A stretch of 64,000 nt of DNA from Scylla paramamosain (lineage: Eukaryota > Arthropoda > Malacostraca > Decapoda > Portunidae): NCBI RefSeq assembly GCF_035594125.1, contig NC_087190.1, forward strand, positions 7,317,962 through 7,381,961, read 5' to 3'. Under the pieces are notes generated by a model. The model was not told where the DNA came from. It searched no databases and worked only from the letters and a program-made list of their open reading frames with translations. How positions within the stretch are numbered: the first letter of the stretch is position 1; each line of letters opens with the position of its first letter. Position numbers and translations under genes: made by a program. Positions 32,600 through 45,021 of this stretch are shown here, piece after piece.

Positions 32600-33600
32600 G
32601 TCCATTTCAGCTCAGGGAGTGAGTTTTTTTTTTAGTCATACTCCCTCCGCATTTAGAGGCAGGGGTAGCGACCCTGAGGCTTCAGTTGTTTACAGAGGAA
32701 CTGTCAATGAAGAGACTCCATTAATCTGCACAGCAAGCAGTTCCAGTAGCATCAAACAAATCTGGTACATCATTGCAATAGCATAGCTTGTCCTCCTATG
32801 TAATAAAGCTAGAGAAATGTCTGTGATGTTTTCTTTAGCTGGTCACTTGCATACTGTCATGAAGTAAATTCTATTCCTCCAGCCTTGAAATCAAAACCTC
32901 ACCATTTGACTTTATCAAACCAAGCTCTCTGATGAGGTTATTGAGGTCTCTTTGGTTTGGGTAGTAAGGATTCCTCTCAACTACAAATCTATATGTGCTT
33001 CTGAATTGCTGCTTTCTTCTGATAGTTGACTTCTTTCTGGAGGAGCTGGTACAGGAAGATCAGCACTGTGTGGTACTTGTGCAATGTAAGATGAAATTTC
33101 TGGATAGAAAACAGCAGGTGCATTTTTCCCAGTTTGGCGTTTGGAAGGATCCACCACGCAGAAAAAGGAGTCAGTTGAGTGATCAGTAGGTTTACGCTAT
33201 ATTCTAGGAATAGTAAATTTCATGGCTCTGTTTTTCTCTCTATACCTTCCTGTAAAAGAACAATATGAGTTTCTGTTACACTTATTTTATTTTTATTCTT
33301 AATTCTTAATTGGATTTTCCTCTTCAAAAACTAAAAGCTATTTTACCTTCTAGTATTCTCTTACAATGCTCACAAGCAAAATGAGGTGCCCAGGTCTTGT
33401 CTTGGTCGCCCAACTGGCACAGCAAAATATGCTTTGTAATTGCAGCTTCCCACATTTTTCCAGATGCTGTCACAGAGAACTTCTTTGCTCTTGTCTTGAT
33501 GAATTGATCGTACACATGTAGCAGAATGCATCTGGAGAATCATTGCAGCCTCTTCATGCCATTTCACCTCTTGTGATGTCTTCTCAGGCAGCCAAAGGAG
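32600..33600 (-). pseudogene. spliced, degenerate repeat-type gene of unknown function
   Basis: Minus-strand protein in two blocks. Block 1 (to 33347): DQFIKTRAKKFSVTASGKMWE and HFACEHCKRILEG, ending at a donor (AGAAG|GTAAAA). Block 2 resumes at 33249 after an acceptor (TTTTACAG|GAAGG): RYREKNRAMKFTIPRI*RKPTD, then FFCVVDPSKRQTGKNAP, LNNLIRELGLIKSNG and WSLFIDSSS. The 97-bp intron preserves the frame. In-frame stops (TAG after PRI, others later) show decay. I recall similar proteins (SFCYCND... EWRLFIDSS) as multi-copy, poorly characterised genes in arthropods and cnidarians; this is memory, not a search. The Cys pairs may bind zinc. It has no RT, integrase or transposase motif. Confidence 0.5.
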
Positions 33601-33647
33601 AACTGATTGGTGGTCTGCAAGCCCCTATTTTTATATTGTCAAGCAGT

Positions 33648-33900
33648 ATTCTAGAATGTGTTCCAGAATATTCTCAATATTTGTAGAATATTCTTGAACC
33701 TACTTTAGAATATTCTGAATCATTCTAGAAAATTCTTGATACTTCTACCAATTTCTACTGTCTTCTAGAAAGTTCTAAAATATTTTGGAAATGTTTACAC
33801 TGAATAGAATGTTCTAAAATGTTCTAGAAACTTCTAAAAGTGTCTGATAGGACATTCTGGAAGATTTGAGATTTCTAAAATGTAAGCAAATTCTGCTAAA
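33648..33900. repeat. cluster of TTCTAGAA / GAAnnTTC motifs
   Basis: About 15-20 occurrences of TTCTAGAA-, AGAATATTCT- and TTCTAAAA-like words in ~250 bp (e.g. tattctagaatgtgttcc, gtagaatattcttgaac). The alternating GAA/TTC spacing matches the heat-shock element pattern (nGAAnnTTCn) but may simply be a degenerate AT-rich satellite. Confidence 0.6.
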
Positions 33901-34248
33901 TATGATAAATTTCTTGCTAGATCTGGTCAATTCAAGAATGATCTTATTAGAATTAAAAGTCTTTAGAACTCTTTATATTCCTTCTTTCATTGTTTTAACT
34001 TATTTGATACATTTCAAAAGCAATTAGATAAGCAATTGAGATTTTGCAAAGGTCTTTATCTGACATAAAAATCAATAGTAACACGTACTATAATGAAATA
34101 AGGCAGAAATGTAAATTCATTGTTGTAACCACAAAAGCAAAGTTTTATGATCAAAATAACTTTTTTTTTATATTTTGTTTAGATGGAAATGACTGGAAAA
34201 TTATGGTTTGGGGCCAAGGACAAGGCAAAAGTGAAATTTTTTTTACCT

Positions 34249-37080
34249 AGTGTAATTATTCCCAATGAGGTCTCAAGCACTAGACCGTTTCCATACTGGA
34301 TCAAGGGGTGCTGTAAACTTTCCAGTGACCCAGTTGTGACCTCACTGAACATTTCCCTTTGTATCTCACAACACAAGGGGGCAGTCACAGCCTGCCTTCT
34401 AAAGACAACTCTCTTCCTTCACACAACTCTCCATGCAGCTAATACACGGACACCCTTGACCAGTTTATAATGGGAACTCCTACACCGACCTCGGGTCCCA
34501 GTCTGGGAAGGGAACCACAAATGTTCCCAGGCCGGTCTTCTTTTCTCCTTTTATCGATACTAAGTGTTTTGACTTGCCCTCAACATTTTCTTCATTAACG
34601 TCTACAAGATTCTCGACCTTAGATCTAATTCTTAATCTGTGGAACGCCACCTCTCCTCTACTAAACTTCATCTTTTCCTCACGGAAACGCAGGTGTCTGA
34701 CGCAATTCAAAGCTGCTCCTCTATTCTCTCCTATTTTCTCTTATCATTTTCAACGCAACCCTAGATATTGCGCCTTTATGAGCAACAACTTAACTTGCTG
34801 TCGAGCCCACGCTTTTCAATCTTTTGAACATTCTTCCATCTGGCCACGACTACAGTCACTCTCAAACTAAATTTATCTCTGCTGTACACCTCTCGTCTGA
34901 GGAACAGTTTAACTTGCTGTTGTGTCCACGCTTTTCAATCTTTTGAACATTCTTCCATCTGGCCACGACTACAATCACTCTCAAACTAAATTTATCTTTG
35001 CTGTACACCTCTCGTCTAACTTTTCTGACTAAAAAAACTCTTACTATTTAACTTCCAAAGTGGAGTACATTCTGGCTCCAGTCTTGCATATTTCAAAGTT
35101 CACCATCAGCTCTAGCTTTCCTCTCCCATCACTGATCAACATGGTAAACATTATTATCCTCCACGAATTAGTACAATAATTGCAACATCCTACTCGTATT
35201 CCTGAACGTCTTTGAGACACAACCAACATTCTTGATATTTCTTCTAATCCCTAATTCTTATGTTTTTCAAGATTAACAGTGTCAAAATCTTTCAAGATCT
35301 AACTCCCCTCATGACTTCTGATACCTAGCCAAAAACATCTCCAATAACTTTGTTTCTTCTTTTCCTCCTTTATTTCAACAAGATGGCACCACTGCTATCA
35401 CATCCATCTCTAAAGCTGAACTCTTCGCTCAAACCATTGTTAAAAAAACCTTGGATGATTCAGGGCTTGTTCCTCCCTTTCACCCACTTCACTGACTACT
35501 TCATGTTGCGAGTACCTATTAAAATTCTTCGCAATGATGTTTTCCATGCCCTCGCTGGCCTAAATCCTCGGAAAGCTTCTGGACCTGATGGGCTCCCTCC
35601 TATTGTTCTCCGAAACTGTGCCTCCGTGCTTGCACCTTGCCTAGTGAAATTCTTTGAGCTCTGTCTGTCAACATCTACCTTTCCTTCTTGCTGGAAGTTT
35701 GCCTACATTCAGCCTATTCCCTAAAAAGGGTGACCGTTCTAATCCCTCAAACTACCGTCCTATTACTTTAATTTCCTGCCTATCTAAAGCTTTTGAATCT
35801 ATCATCAACAGGAACATCTATCACTTGAAAACCTTCTATCTGATCGCCAGTATGGGTTCCGTCAAGGCCGCTCTGCTGTTGATATTCTGGCTTTCCTTAC
35901 TGAGTCTTGGTCATCCTATTTTAGAAATTTTGGTGAAACTTTTGCTGTTGCCTTGGACATTTCAAAAGCTTTTGATAGATTCTGGCACAAAGCTTTGATT
36001 TCCAAACTACCCTCCTATGGCTTTTATTCTTCTCCCTGTGACTTCATCTCAAGTTTCCTTTCTGACCGTTCTATTGCTGCTGTGGTAGACGGTCACTGTT
36101 CTCCTAAATCTATTAACAGTGGTGTTCCTCAGGGTTCTGTCCTGACACCTACTCTCTTCTTATTATTCATTAATGACCTTCTAACCCAAACTTCTTTTCC
36201 TATCCACTCCTACGCTGATGATACCACCCTGCACTTTTCCACGTCTTTTTATAGACGTCCAACCCTTCAGAAAGTAAACATTTTACGCAGGGAAGCCACA
36301 GAACGCCTGACTTCTGATCTTTCTAAAATTTCTGATTGGGGTAGAGCAAACTTGGTATTGTTCAATCCCTCAAATCTCAATTCCACCATCTATCAACTCG
36401 ACACAACGTTTTAGACAACTATTCCCTCTTCTTCAATGACACTCAACTGTCTCCCTCTTCTACACTGAACATCCTCGGTCTGTCCTTTACTTATAATCTG
36501 AACTGGAAACTAGCTAAAACAGCTTCTATGTTCTGAGATCGTCTCAGCCAGTTTTTCTCACCCTCACATATCTGGGGGGGTTCCACTCATACCGCTCTTC
36601 TAGACAGAGTGAAATCGAAAGCTTTTTCATCTCATCACCTCTTCTAACTGACTGTCCTCGGTCTGTCTCTTGTTGCCGCAATGTTGCATCTCTAGCTGTC
36701 TTCTACTGCTATTTTCATGCTCTTCTGATCTTGCTAACTGCATGCCTCCCCTCCTCCCGCGGCCTCGCTGCACAAGAGTTTCTTCTTTCTCTCATTCTTA
36801 TTCTATCTATCTCTAATGCAAAAATTAATCAGAATTCTCAATCATTCATCCCTTTCTCTGATAAACTCTGGAACTCCTTGCCTGCTTCTGTATTTCCACC
36901 TTCCTATGACTTGAACTCTTTCAAGAGGGAGGTTCGAGACACCTGTCCTTCAGTTTTTTTTAGTACCGCTTTGAACCCTTCTCTGGTACTGGCATCTCAG
37001 TGGGCTTTTTATTTATTGGATTTTTGTTGCCCTTGGCCGGTGTCCCTCCTACATAAAAAAAATAAAATAAAAAAAAAAAG
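34249..37080 (+). mobile_element. LINE-A, old diverged copy with deletions
   Basis: Leader at ~34249 (tagtgtaattattcccaatgaggtct), an ORF start region at ~34470 in which the ATG context is altered, endonuclease remnants, a deletion near 35270, then linker and RT from 35275. Includes ISKAFDRFWHKA (35955), [11 protein letters not shown] (~36118), SYADDTTLHF (~36210), and the 3' end CCTACATAAAAAAAATAAAATAAAAAAAAAA to 37080. Ends only ~140 bp before synthetase exon 2. Contains a 119-bp tandem duplication (34781-34899 and 34900-35018). Confidence 0.85.
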
Positions 37081-37223
37081 GAAACACTGACGGACCTCAA
37101 GTTTTCTTAATTTCAGGTATAGAAATTGTTATGTTTCTTGTTTGTAACTTAATATCTTCCTTTTTAGAAAAATGAAATCCCTTATCACTGATTTGTTCTT
37201 TTTATGACAGAACATTTTCCTAG

Positions 37224-37437
37224 GTGGATGCAGAGACCGGGAAGAAAAGAACTTTCTCTGAGTTGTGTGAGTTAGTGCCGAGGATGTCGGCTGGACTGGC
37301 GGCAGCAGGGGTCGGTCTGGGTGACAGGGTAATGTATTACTCACTGAACCATACAGACTACCCGCTGGTTTATCTGTCCATCCTGCATCGAGGAGCAACC
37401 ATCGTTCACATCTCTCCAACCTATGTAGCGCTGCAAG
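37224..37437 (+). CDS. host gene exon 2: 4CL/luciferase-like acyl-CoA synthetase
   Basis: Acceptor TTTTCCTAG at 37215-37223 and donor CAAG|GTTAAG with GT at 37438. The 214-nt exon enters in phase 0 and leaves after one base of a codon. Peptide: VDAETGKKRTFSELCELV, MSAGLAAAGVGLGDRVMYY, LNHTDYPLVYLSILHRGA and IVHISPTYVALQ. This is the start of the large N-terminal AMP-binding domain: the VDAETG...TF.EL start, the A..GV..GDRV...LN....P..YL..L.GA core and the .SPTY block. An upstream TAG in frame confirms that the exon cannot extend left. Flanked by a LINE-A 3' end 140 bp away and a (CA)n tract just downstream. Confidence 0.85.
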
Positions 37438-37469
37438 GTTAAGTATCTGATCTTCATTATGTTCATTAG

Positions 37470-37470
<1 letters not shown>

Positions 37471-37503
<33 letters not shown>
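37471..37503. repeat. (AC)n microsatellite
   Basis: About 16 AC units 34 bp after the exon 2 donor; a shorter run lies at 37642-37657. Confidence 0.95.
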
Positions 37504-37507
<4 letters not shown>

Positions 37508-37859
37508 TTGCTTAATTAATAGTAGTAATATTCTTGTTTGTCACATAAGGGGATAATGTTCGTGCTTTGCCAAGGTTGCAATGGTATCACTGACACGTGC
37601 AAGTTGGTGCAAGTTGCTTTCCTTCATTAAAAAGAGGATGTACACACACACACACACAAACATATTCCCTACGATTAAATCAAGAGCATTTTACTCCCTT
37701 GGGCGGACTTGTGGAGAGGGCAGACCTGCACCGATAACAATGCATGTTATCTTCTAAATGTTCCTCACCTGAGTGCTTCATCTTCAGTATATTAAGTTTA
37801 CACTTTTCTCCTGATCCATTGTTCCATGTTTCAGCCTCGACTCTCGGCGTCCTTACAAG

Positions 37860-38045
37860 CATTCGATTTTATCCTTCCGCATTCATTCCAGGCAACCTAC
37901 AATTAAACCTTATGAAAAAATATTATGTTTCTGATGGCAAGCAATACCACACTGTGCTACAAAATGTTACCAATGACTTCGATAAGGTCTGGCATGTAGC
38001 CCATAATGATATGTTAACACCTTGGCCTGCCATCACAAATGGGGG
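37860..38045 (+). pseudogene. LINE RT fragment (unassigned family)
   Basis: The peptide QYHTVLQNVTNDFDKVWHV resembles the RT palm block (LRDVSKAFDKVWH) of several arthropod LINEs and differs from LINE-A. Only about 60 codons are visible, with no flanking motifs. Confidence 0.35.
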
Positions 38046-38079
38046 AAAAAAAAGCTTCTTGTAGTGTTTTGTATTTTTT

Positions 38080-38080
38080 T

Positions 38081-38129
<49 letters not shown>

Positions 38130-38288
38130 TAAAGGAACATCATAAGTATAGATACAAGTACTTTCTGACACTACTGATATACTGCTACATTATAGATGAA
38201 AAGTATTAGTGTACGAAAAATTTATAAAATTAAATAAAAATCCAATGTAAAAAAAAATAAATAAATAATAATAATAATAATAATAATG

Positions 38289-38321
<33 letters not shown>

Positions 38322-38325
38322 GCTG
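38080..38325. repeat. two (AAT)n microsatellites
   Basis: (AAT)n at 38084-38128 and again at 38264-38321, separated by AT-rich sequence. Confidence 0.95.
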
Positions 38326-38745
38326 GAACCGCCACACGTTCGTTTCCCTACGGATTTTCTTCTCTTCATCTTACTTTTTTTTTTTTTTTTTTTAATTAGG
38401 GTATCAAATTCCGCAAGTTGTGTTCCTCATTCTGCCTGAAGGTGTTTCCAGAACCGAAATCAAACGTTGCATCTTGCAAAATATAAGCTGGAAGTGAAAT
38501 GCAAACCCATTTTGTCTCCACCTGTACCAGTCAGTTTGTAAGCCGCGCAAGGCAGACCCTACAGTACACAACCACGCTCGCTACAATTTTTTTTTTTTCT
38601 TTAATCCTAAATCATTTTAACTGTGTCAAATTACATGACTAATTTTACTTCAGAGACTAACTATAATGAGCATTACATTGTGTCATAGGCCATAAGCGAG
38701 TGAAAATTTTTCTCTAGGAAATCATTTAATGTAATTCTTATTTTC
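38326..38745. other. no gene recognised
   Basis: Intronic AT-rich sequence with poly-T runs. Confidence 0.4.
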
Positions 38746-38751
38746 TCTATG

Positions 38752-39340
38752 TAAGAAGAGCACTGGTTAAGGGCAACAAAAAGTTTGAAAAAGAAGGCCC
38801 ACTTCAGTGCCAGTCCCCAAAGCGAGGCCAAAAAGAATAATCGACAATTGGAAGATGTGTCTTGAAACCCCCCTCTTAAAAGAATTCAAGGCATAGGAAG
38901 TTGAAATTACAAAAGAAGGCAAGGAATTTCAGAGTTTACTAGAAAAAGATATGAATAATTGAGAGTACTGATTAACGTTTGCATTAGAAAGGTGGACAGA
39001 GTTGGGATGAGAGAAAGTAAAAAAGTCTTGTGCAGCGAGGCCGCATGAGGACGAGAGGCATGCAGTTAGCAAGATAAGAAGAGCAATTATCGTGAAAATA
39101 GAGGTAAAAGATCGGAAGAGACGCAACATTGCGGCGATGAGAGAGAGGCTGAAGACAGTGAGTTCGAGGAGTTGATAAGATCAAACGCTTTTGACTCCAT
39201 TCTGTCTAGAAGAGCAGTATGAGTGGAAATCCCTCCCCCCAGTGACACAGTTTAAGCGTTCTTCATACATGGACGGATAAAGCCTCTGTACAGAATTAGC
39301 ATCTGGGAGAGGTGAGAAAAGCTGGCGGAGACGACTCGTT
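38752..39340 (-). mobile_element. LINE-A 3'-end fragment, diverged
   Basis: Minus-strand 3' portion covering the C-terminal ~190 codons and the 3' UTR. More mutated than neighbouring copies (e.g. cgaggcaaaaagaataat where others have gggtcaaagcagtggt). 5' truncated at ~39340. Confidence 0.8.
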
Positions 39341-39420
39341 GAACTAAGTTGAATTATCAAAATTATGCCGCTTATAGCGCCGCAACAGCGAGGTCATTAT
39401 GGCATCGAAGGCATTATGAC

Positions 39421-42400
39421 AGGAGGAGGAGGCAGTAGACACCTGCCGAAACGATAATTACTCCCAGTGAGGTCTAAAGCACTGTTCAGGGGGTGCTGTG
39501 AACTTATCATTAAACCCAGCTGTGACCTCACTGAACGTTTCCCTTTGTGTCTCACAACACAAGGGGGCAGTCACAGCCTGCCCTCTAAAGACAACTCTCT
39601 TCCTCCTGACAAAACTACAAGCACCTAATAACACACACACCCTTCACCAAAAAATTTTAAAATCATCATGGCGACTCCTACACCAGCCTCGGAGTCCCCA
39701 TCTGGGGAGGGGACCATAAATGTCCCCAGGTCAGACTGCCTTTCTGTCGACGACCCTAAGTGTCTTGACACCCCCCTCAACTTTTTCTTCATTAACTTCT
39801 GCAACATTCGCGGTCTAAGATCTAATTTTCAATCTGTAGAACACCACCTCTCCTCTTCTAAACCTCATCTTCTTTTCCTCACTGAAACTCAGGTGTCTGA
39901 GGCAACTGACAGTGACCCCTTCTCTGTTCCCTCCTACTTTCTCTATCCTCATTTTCGATCCAAAGCTGGATGCTGCGTTTATGTGCGCAATGACTTAACC
40001 TGCTCTCGTGCCCACGCTCTTGAATCTTCCGAGTTTTCCACCATCTGGCTACGACTACAGAGTCACTCTCATACTAAATTTATCTGTGCTGTATACCTCT
40101 CTCCTAACTCCTCTGACTATAAGAAATTCTTTGACTACTTAACTTCCAAAGTGGAGCACATTCTGACCCTCTTCCCTTTTGCAGAGATCTCCATTCTTGG
40201 AGACTTCAATGTTCACCACCAGCTTTGGCTTTCCTCTCCCTTCACTGACCATCCTGGTGAACTAACCTACAACTTTGCTATCCTCCATGATCTAGAGCAA
40301 TTGGTGCAACACCCTACTCGTATTCCTGACCGTCTTGGAGATACGCCCAACATTCTTGACCTTTTCCTGACCTCTAATTCTAATCCTTCTGCTTATGCTG
40401 TCACCCTTTCTTCTCCGTTGGGCTCCTCCGATCACAATCTCATATCTTTATCTTGTCCTATCACTCCAATCCCTCCTCAGGATCCCCCTAAGCGAAGGTG
40501 CCTCTGGCGTTTTGCCTCTGCTAGTTGGGGGGACCTGAGGAGGTATTTTGCTGATTTTCCTTGGAATGACTACTGCTTCCGTGTCAGAGACCCGTTTTTG
40601 TGTGCTGAGCGCATAACAGAGGTGATAGTGTCTGGCATGGAGGCGTACATTCCTCACTCTTTTTCTCGTCCTAAACCTTCTAAACCCTGGTTTAACACAG
40701 CTTGTTCTCGTGCTATACATGATAGAGAGGTGGCCCACAAAAGGTACTTAAGCCTTCCATGACCAGAATCTCATGCACTTTATATTTCTGACCGGAACCA
40801 TATCAAGTCTGTTCTCCAACTAGCCAAAAACTCCTTCATTAACAGAAAATGTCAAAACCTCTCAAGATCTAACTCCCCTCGTGATTTCTGGCATCTAGCC
40901 AAAAATATCTCCAATAACTTTGCTTCTTCTTCTTTCCCTCCTCTACTTCAACGAGATGGCACCACTGCTATCACATCTATTTCTAAAGCTGAACTCTTTG
41001 CTCAAACCTTTGCTAAAAACTCTACCTTGGACGATTCTGGGCTTGTTCCTCTCTCTCCTCCACCCTCTGACTACTTTATGCCACCTGTTAAAATTTTTCG
41101 CAATGATGTTTTCCATGCCCTCGCTGGCCTAAACCCTCGGAAGGCTTATGGACCTGATGGGGTCCCTCCTATTGTTCTCCGAAACTGTGCCTCCGTGCTT
41201 GCACCTTGCCTAGTCAAACTCTTTCAGTTCTGTCTGTCAACATCTACCTTTCCTTCTTACTGGAAGTTTGCCTACATTCAACCTTTTCCTAAAAAGGGTG
41301 ACCGCTCTAATCCCTCAAACTACCGTCCTATTGCTTTAATTTCCTGCTTATCTAAAGTTTTTTAATCTATCCTCAACAGGAAGATTCTTAAACATCTATC
41401 ACTTCACAACCTTCTATCTGATCGCCAGTATGGGTTCCGTCAAGGCCGCTCTACTGGTGATCTTCTGGCTTTCCTTACTGAGTCTTGGTCATCCTCTTTT
41501 AGAGATTTTGGTGAAACTTTTGCTGTTGCCTTGGACATATCAAAAGCCTTTGATAGAGTCTGGCACAAAGCTTTGATTTCCAAACTACTCTCCTACGGTT
41601 TCTATCCTTCTCTCTGTAACTTAATCTCAAGTTTCCTTTCTGACCGTTCTATTGCTGCTGTGGTAGACGGTCACTGTTCTTCTCCTAAATCTATTAACAG
41701 TGGTGTTCCTCAGGGTTCTGTTCTGTCAACCCACTCTGTTCTTATTATTCATTAATGATCTTCTAAACCAAACTTCTTGTCCTATCCACTCCTACGCTGA
41801 TGATACCACCCTGCACTTTTCCTCGTCTTTTCATAGACGTCCAACCCTTCAGGAGGTAAACATATCACGCAGGGAAGCCACAGAACGCCTGACTTCTGAT
41901 CTTTCTAAAATTTTTGATTGGGGCAGACTTGGTATTGTTCAATGCCTCAAAAACTCAATTCCTCCATCTATCAACTCGACACAACCTTCCAGACAACTAT
42001 CCCCTCTTCTTCAATGACACTCAACTGTCCCCCTCTTCTACACTGAACATCCTCGGTCTGTCCTTTACTTATAATCTGAACTGGAAACTTCACATCTCAT
42101 CTCTAGCTAAAACAGCTTCTATGAAGTTAGGTGTTCTGAGACGTCTCCGCCAGTTTTTCTCACCCCCCCAGCTGCTAACTCTGTACAAGGGCCTTATCCG
42201 TCCATGTATGGAGTATGCTTCACATGTCTGGGGGAATTCCACTTATACTGCTCTTCTAGACAGGGTGGAATCAAAAGCTTTTCATCTCATCAACTCCTCT
42301 CCTCTAACTGACTGTCTTCAGCCTCTCTCTCACCGCCGCAATGTTGCGTATCTAGCTGTCTTCTACCGCTATTTTCATGCTAACTGCTCTTCTGATCTTG

Positions 42401-42735
42401 CTAACTGCATGCCTCCCCTCTTTTCGCGGCCTCGCTGCACAAGACTTTCTTCTTTCTCTCACCCCTATTCTGTCCACCTCTCTAACGCAAGAGTTAACCA
42501 GTATTCTCAATCATTCATCCCTTTCTCTGGTAAACTCTGGAACTCCCTGCCTGCTTCTGTATTTCCACCTTCCTACGACTTGAATTCCTTCAAGAGGGAG
42601 GTTTCAAGACACTTATCCACAAATTTTTTGACCACTCCTTTGACCCTTTTATGGGACTGGTATTTCAGTGGGCATTTTTTTTATTAAATTTTTGTTGCCC
42701 TTGGCCAGTGTCCTTCCTACATAAAAAAAAAAAAA
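39421..42735 (+). mobile_element. LINE-A, full-length, defective lineage
   Basis: Complete from leader (gaggaggaggcagtagacacctgcc) to poly-A (CCTACATAAAAAAAAAAAA), 3.3 kb. The ORF starts at 39668 and is open for 364 codons (to 40762), with endonuclease blocks [37 protein letters not shown] and SSDHNL. It then has a TGA after SLP, a TAA after KVF (~41361), an extra base at ~41729 and a 5-base deletion at ~41926 before the C-terminal frame (41914-42687). Three of these lesions are shared with the copy at 52795. Confidence 0.92.
39668..40762 (+). pseudogene. LINE-A endonuclease ORF (364 codons, truncated by a stop)
   Basis: Starts [16 protein letters not shown], a low-complexity leader of ~45 residues. 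The endonuclease spans residues ~45-265: [12 protein letters not shown] (Asn block), [10 protein letters not shown] (Glu), [23 protein letters not shown] (Asp-x-Asn), LDLFLTS and [10 protein letters not shown] (His). The linker starts at ~270 and the frame stops at residue 364, before RT. All endonuclease catalytic blocks are present. Start chosen because the same ATG and leader are conserved in the copies at 11096, 27227 and 39668. Confidence 0.88.
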
Positions 42736-42839
42736 TAAAATCGTATGAAAATGTCAAGATTTTAAAATACTGAGATATTACCATACAAAAGGTATTAGAA
42801 ATATTAACTTATAACTTAATATTAACGAATCAGATGTTC

Positions 42840-44005
42840 TAACTTTACAGAAGCTATTTTACCTAACAATGAGACATGAAATTTCCATTTCAGAATGCTA
42901 GTAAAGGAGAAATGTTCAATGTAGGTGACAATGTCATTGAAGAAGAAGAGATAGTTGTCTGGAAGGTTGTGTCGAGTTGATAGATGGAGGAATTGAGTTT
43001 TTGAAGCACTGAACAATACCAAGTTTGTTCTACCCCAATCAGAAATTTTAGAAAGATCAGAAGTCAGGCGTTCTGTGGCTTCCCTGCGTGAAATGTTTAC
43101 TTCCTGAAGGGTTGGACGTCTATGAAAAGACGTGGAAAAGTGCAGGGTGGATCGGAGTGGTTAGGACAAGAAGTTTGGGTTAGAAGGTCATTGATGAATA
43201 ATAAGAAGAAAGTGGGTGACAGGACAGAACCCTGAGGAACACCACTGTTTATTGATTTAGGAGAACAGTGACCGTCTACCACAGCAGTAATAAAACGGTC
43301 AGAAAGGAAACTTGAGATGAAGTTACAGAAAGAAGGATAGAAGCTGTAGGAGGGTAGCTTAGAAGCAAAGTTATTGGGAGATGTTTTTGGCTAGATGCCA
43401 GAACTCACGAGGGGAGTTAGATCTTGAAAGATTTTGACACTTTCTGTTAATGAAGGAGTTTTTGGCTAGTTGGAGAACAGAGTTGGCATGATTTTGGGCA
43501 GAAATATAAAGTGCATGAGATTCTATCATGTATAGCACGAGAACAAGCTGTGTTAAACCAATGTTTGGAAGGTTTAGGTCGACGAAAAAGAGTGAGGAAT
43601 TTACGCCTCCATGCCAGACACTATCACCTCTGTTATGCGCTCAGCACACAAAGACGGGTCTCTGACACGGAAGCAATAGTCATTCCAAGGAAAATCAGCA
43701 AAATACCTCCTCAGGTCCCCCAACTAGCAGAGGCAAAACGCCAGAGGCACCTTCGCTTAGGGGGATCCTGAGGAGGGATTGGAGCGATAGGACAAGATAC
43801 AGATATGAGATTGTGGTCGGAGGAGCCCAACGGAAAAGAGATGGTGACAGCATAAACAGAAGGCTTAGAGGTCAGGAAAAGGTCAAGAATGTTGGGAGTA
43901 TCTCCAAGACGGTCAGAAATACGAGTAGGGTGCTGCACCAATTGCTTTAGGTCATGGAGGTTGCAAAGTTGAAGGCTAGTTCACCAGGATGGTCTGTGAA
44001 GGGTC
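42840..44005 (-). mobile_element. LINE-A fragment with internal deletion
   Basis: Minus-strand copy running from the RT thumb (left) to the late endonuclease (right). A jump at ~43365 joins the RT palm directly to the linker, removing the RT fingers, and there is a second small deletion near 43528. Includes the [14 protein letters not shown] block (43097-43282 frame) and PLGSSDHNL (43711-43941 frame). Not functional. Confidence 0.85.
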
Positions 44006-44129
44006 ATGTGTGGATAAGATCTGCATGGTGGTTTGGCTACGATTTTACGCTACTACCCATTCCAAACCCAATCCTCGCCATTTATCCGCAAAAAAAAAAT
44101 AAATAAATAAATAAATAAATATGAATAAG

Positions 44130-44136
<7 letters not shown>

Positions 44137-44220
<84 letters not shown>
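44137..44220. repeat. (TA)n microsatellite
   Basis: About 42 TA units, preceded by AAAT repeats. Confidence 0.97.
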
Positions 44221-44222
<2 letters not shown>

Positions 44223-44487
44223 CAGGCACGTGCCATCAATAATTACTCAGGGTAGGCAGCTAGTGACTATTAAGTAGTAAAATTTCATCAAATGATTCGT
44301 CAGTATTGTTTGGGAGGCCTGGGGAACCTGCTCGACACAGGTTCAATTTCCCGCTGTGCTTGCGTCACCCCTACGTGGGAAAATCAACTGCTAAACAGGT
44401 GTACTTACACCGTCCCAGGTCTCTTCGAAAGACAGTAAGGAAATAATTACAAATACAATGACACAAACGGAAGCATAAACGTAATAT

Positions 44488-44664
44488 ATTTCCACCTTCC
44501 TATGTCTTGAATTCCTTCAAGAGGGAGGTTTCAAGACACATATTCATCAATTTTTTATCACTGCTTTGACCCTTTTATGGGACTGGCATTTCAGTGGGCA
44601 TTTTTTTTATTGGATTTTTGTTGCCCTTGGCCAGTGTCCTTCTTACATAAAAAAAAAAAAAAAA
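44488..44664 (+). mobile_element. LINE-A, very short 5'-truncated insertion
   Basis: Only the last ~25 codons (TTTCCACCTTCCTATG...) and the 3' UTR with CTTACATAAAAAAAAAAAAAAAG. A classic severely 5'-truncated LINE copy. Confidence 0.85.
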
Positions 44665-45021
44665 GCACTAGGAGTAGAGTCCTAGGAGTAGAAAAATAAT
44701 AAAGTGCACGTACCTGAGTACAAACCTTAGGAAAAATATATGTGCAAAAATCCTGGATAATCCTAGATAACATCAAGGTGAATTCCTTTAATAGCAATCA
44801 AAATAATCTCAGGTAACTCAGCATAAGTGAGCTCAGGTTACAGGATTCAGTTACTCAACGCCACACAACCGTGTAGCCAACACAAGAGCAAAAATAACAC
44901 TGATATGTACTTAACACAAGTAAATAAATCAAAGCAAGAATCCCTCCCATGAATACGGGACAACGAAAATATATAACAATGTCAAGGAAAAAAGAAAAAA
45001 AAAAGAAAACCGTTCACCTGG

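Noticed and set aside
44305..44400. tRNA-like or tRNA-derived SINE with a ggttcaattt B-box-like word
   Set aside because: No matching A box at the right distance and no cloverleaf could be drawn.
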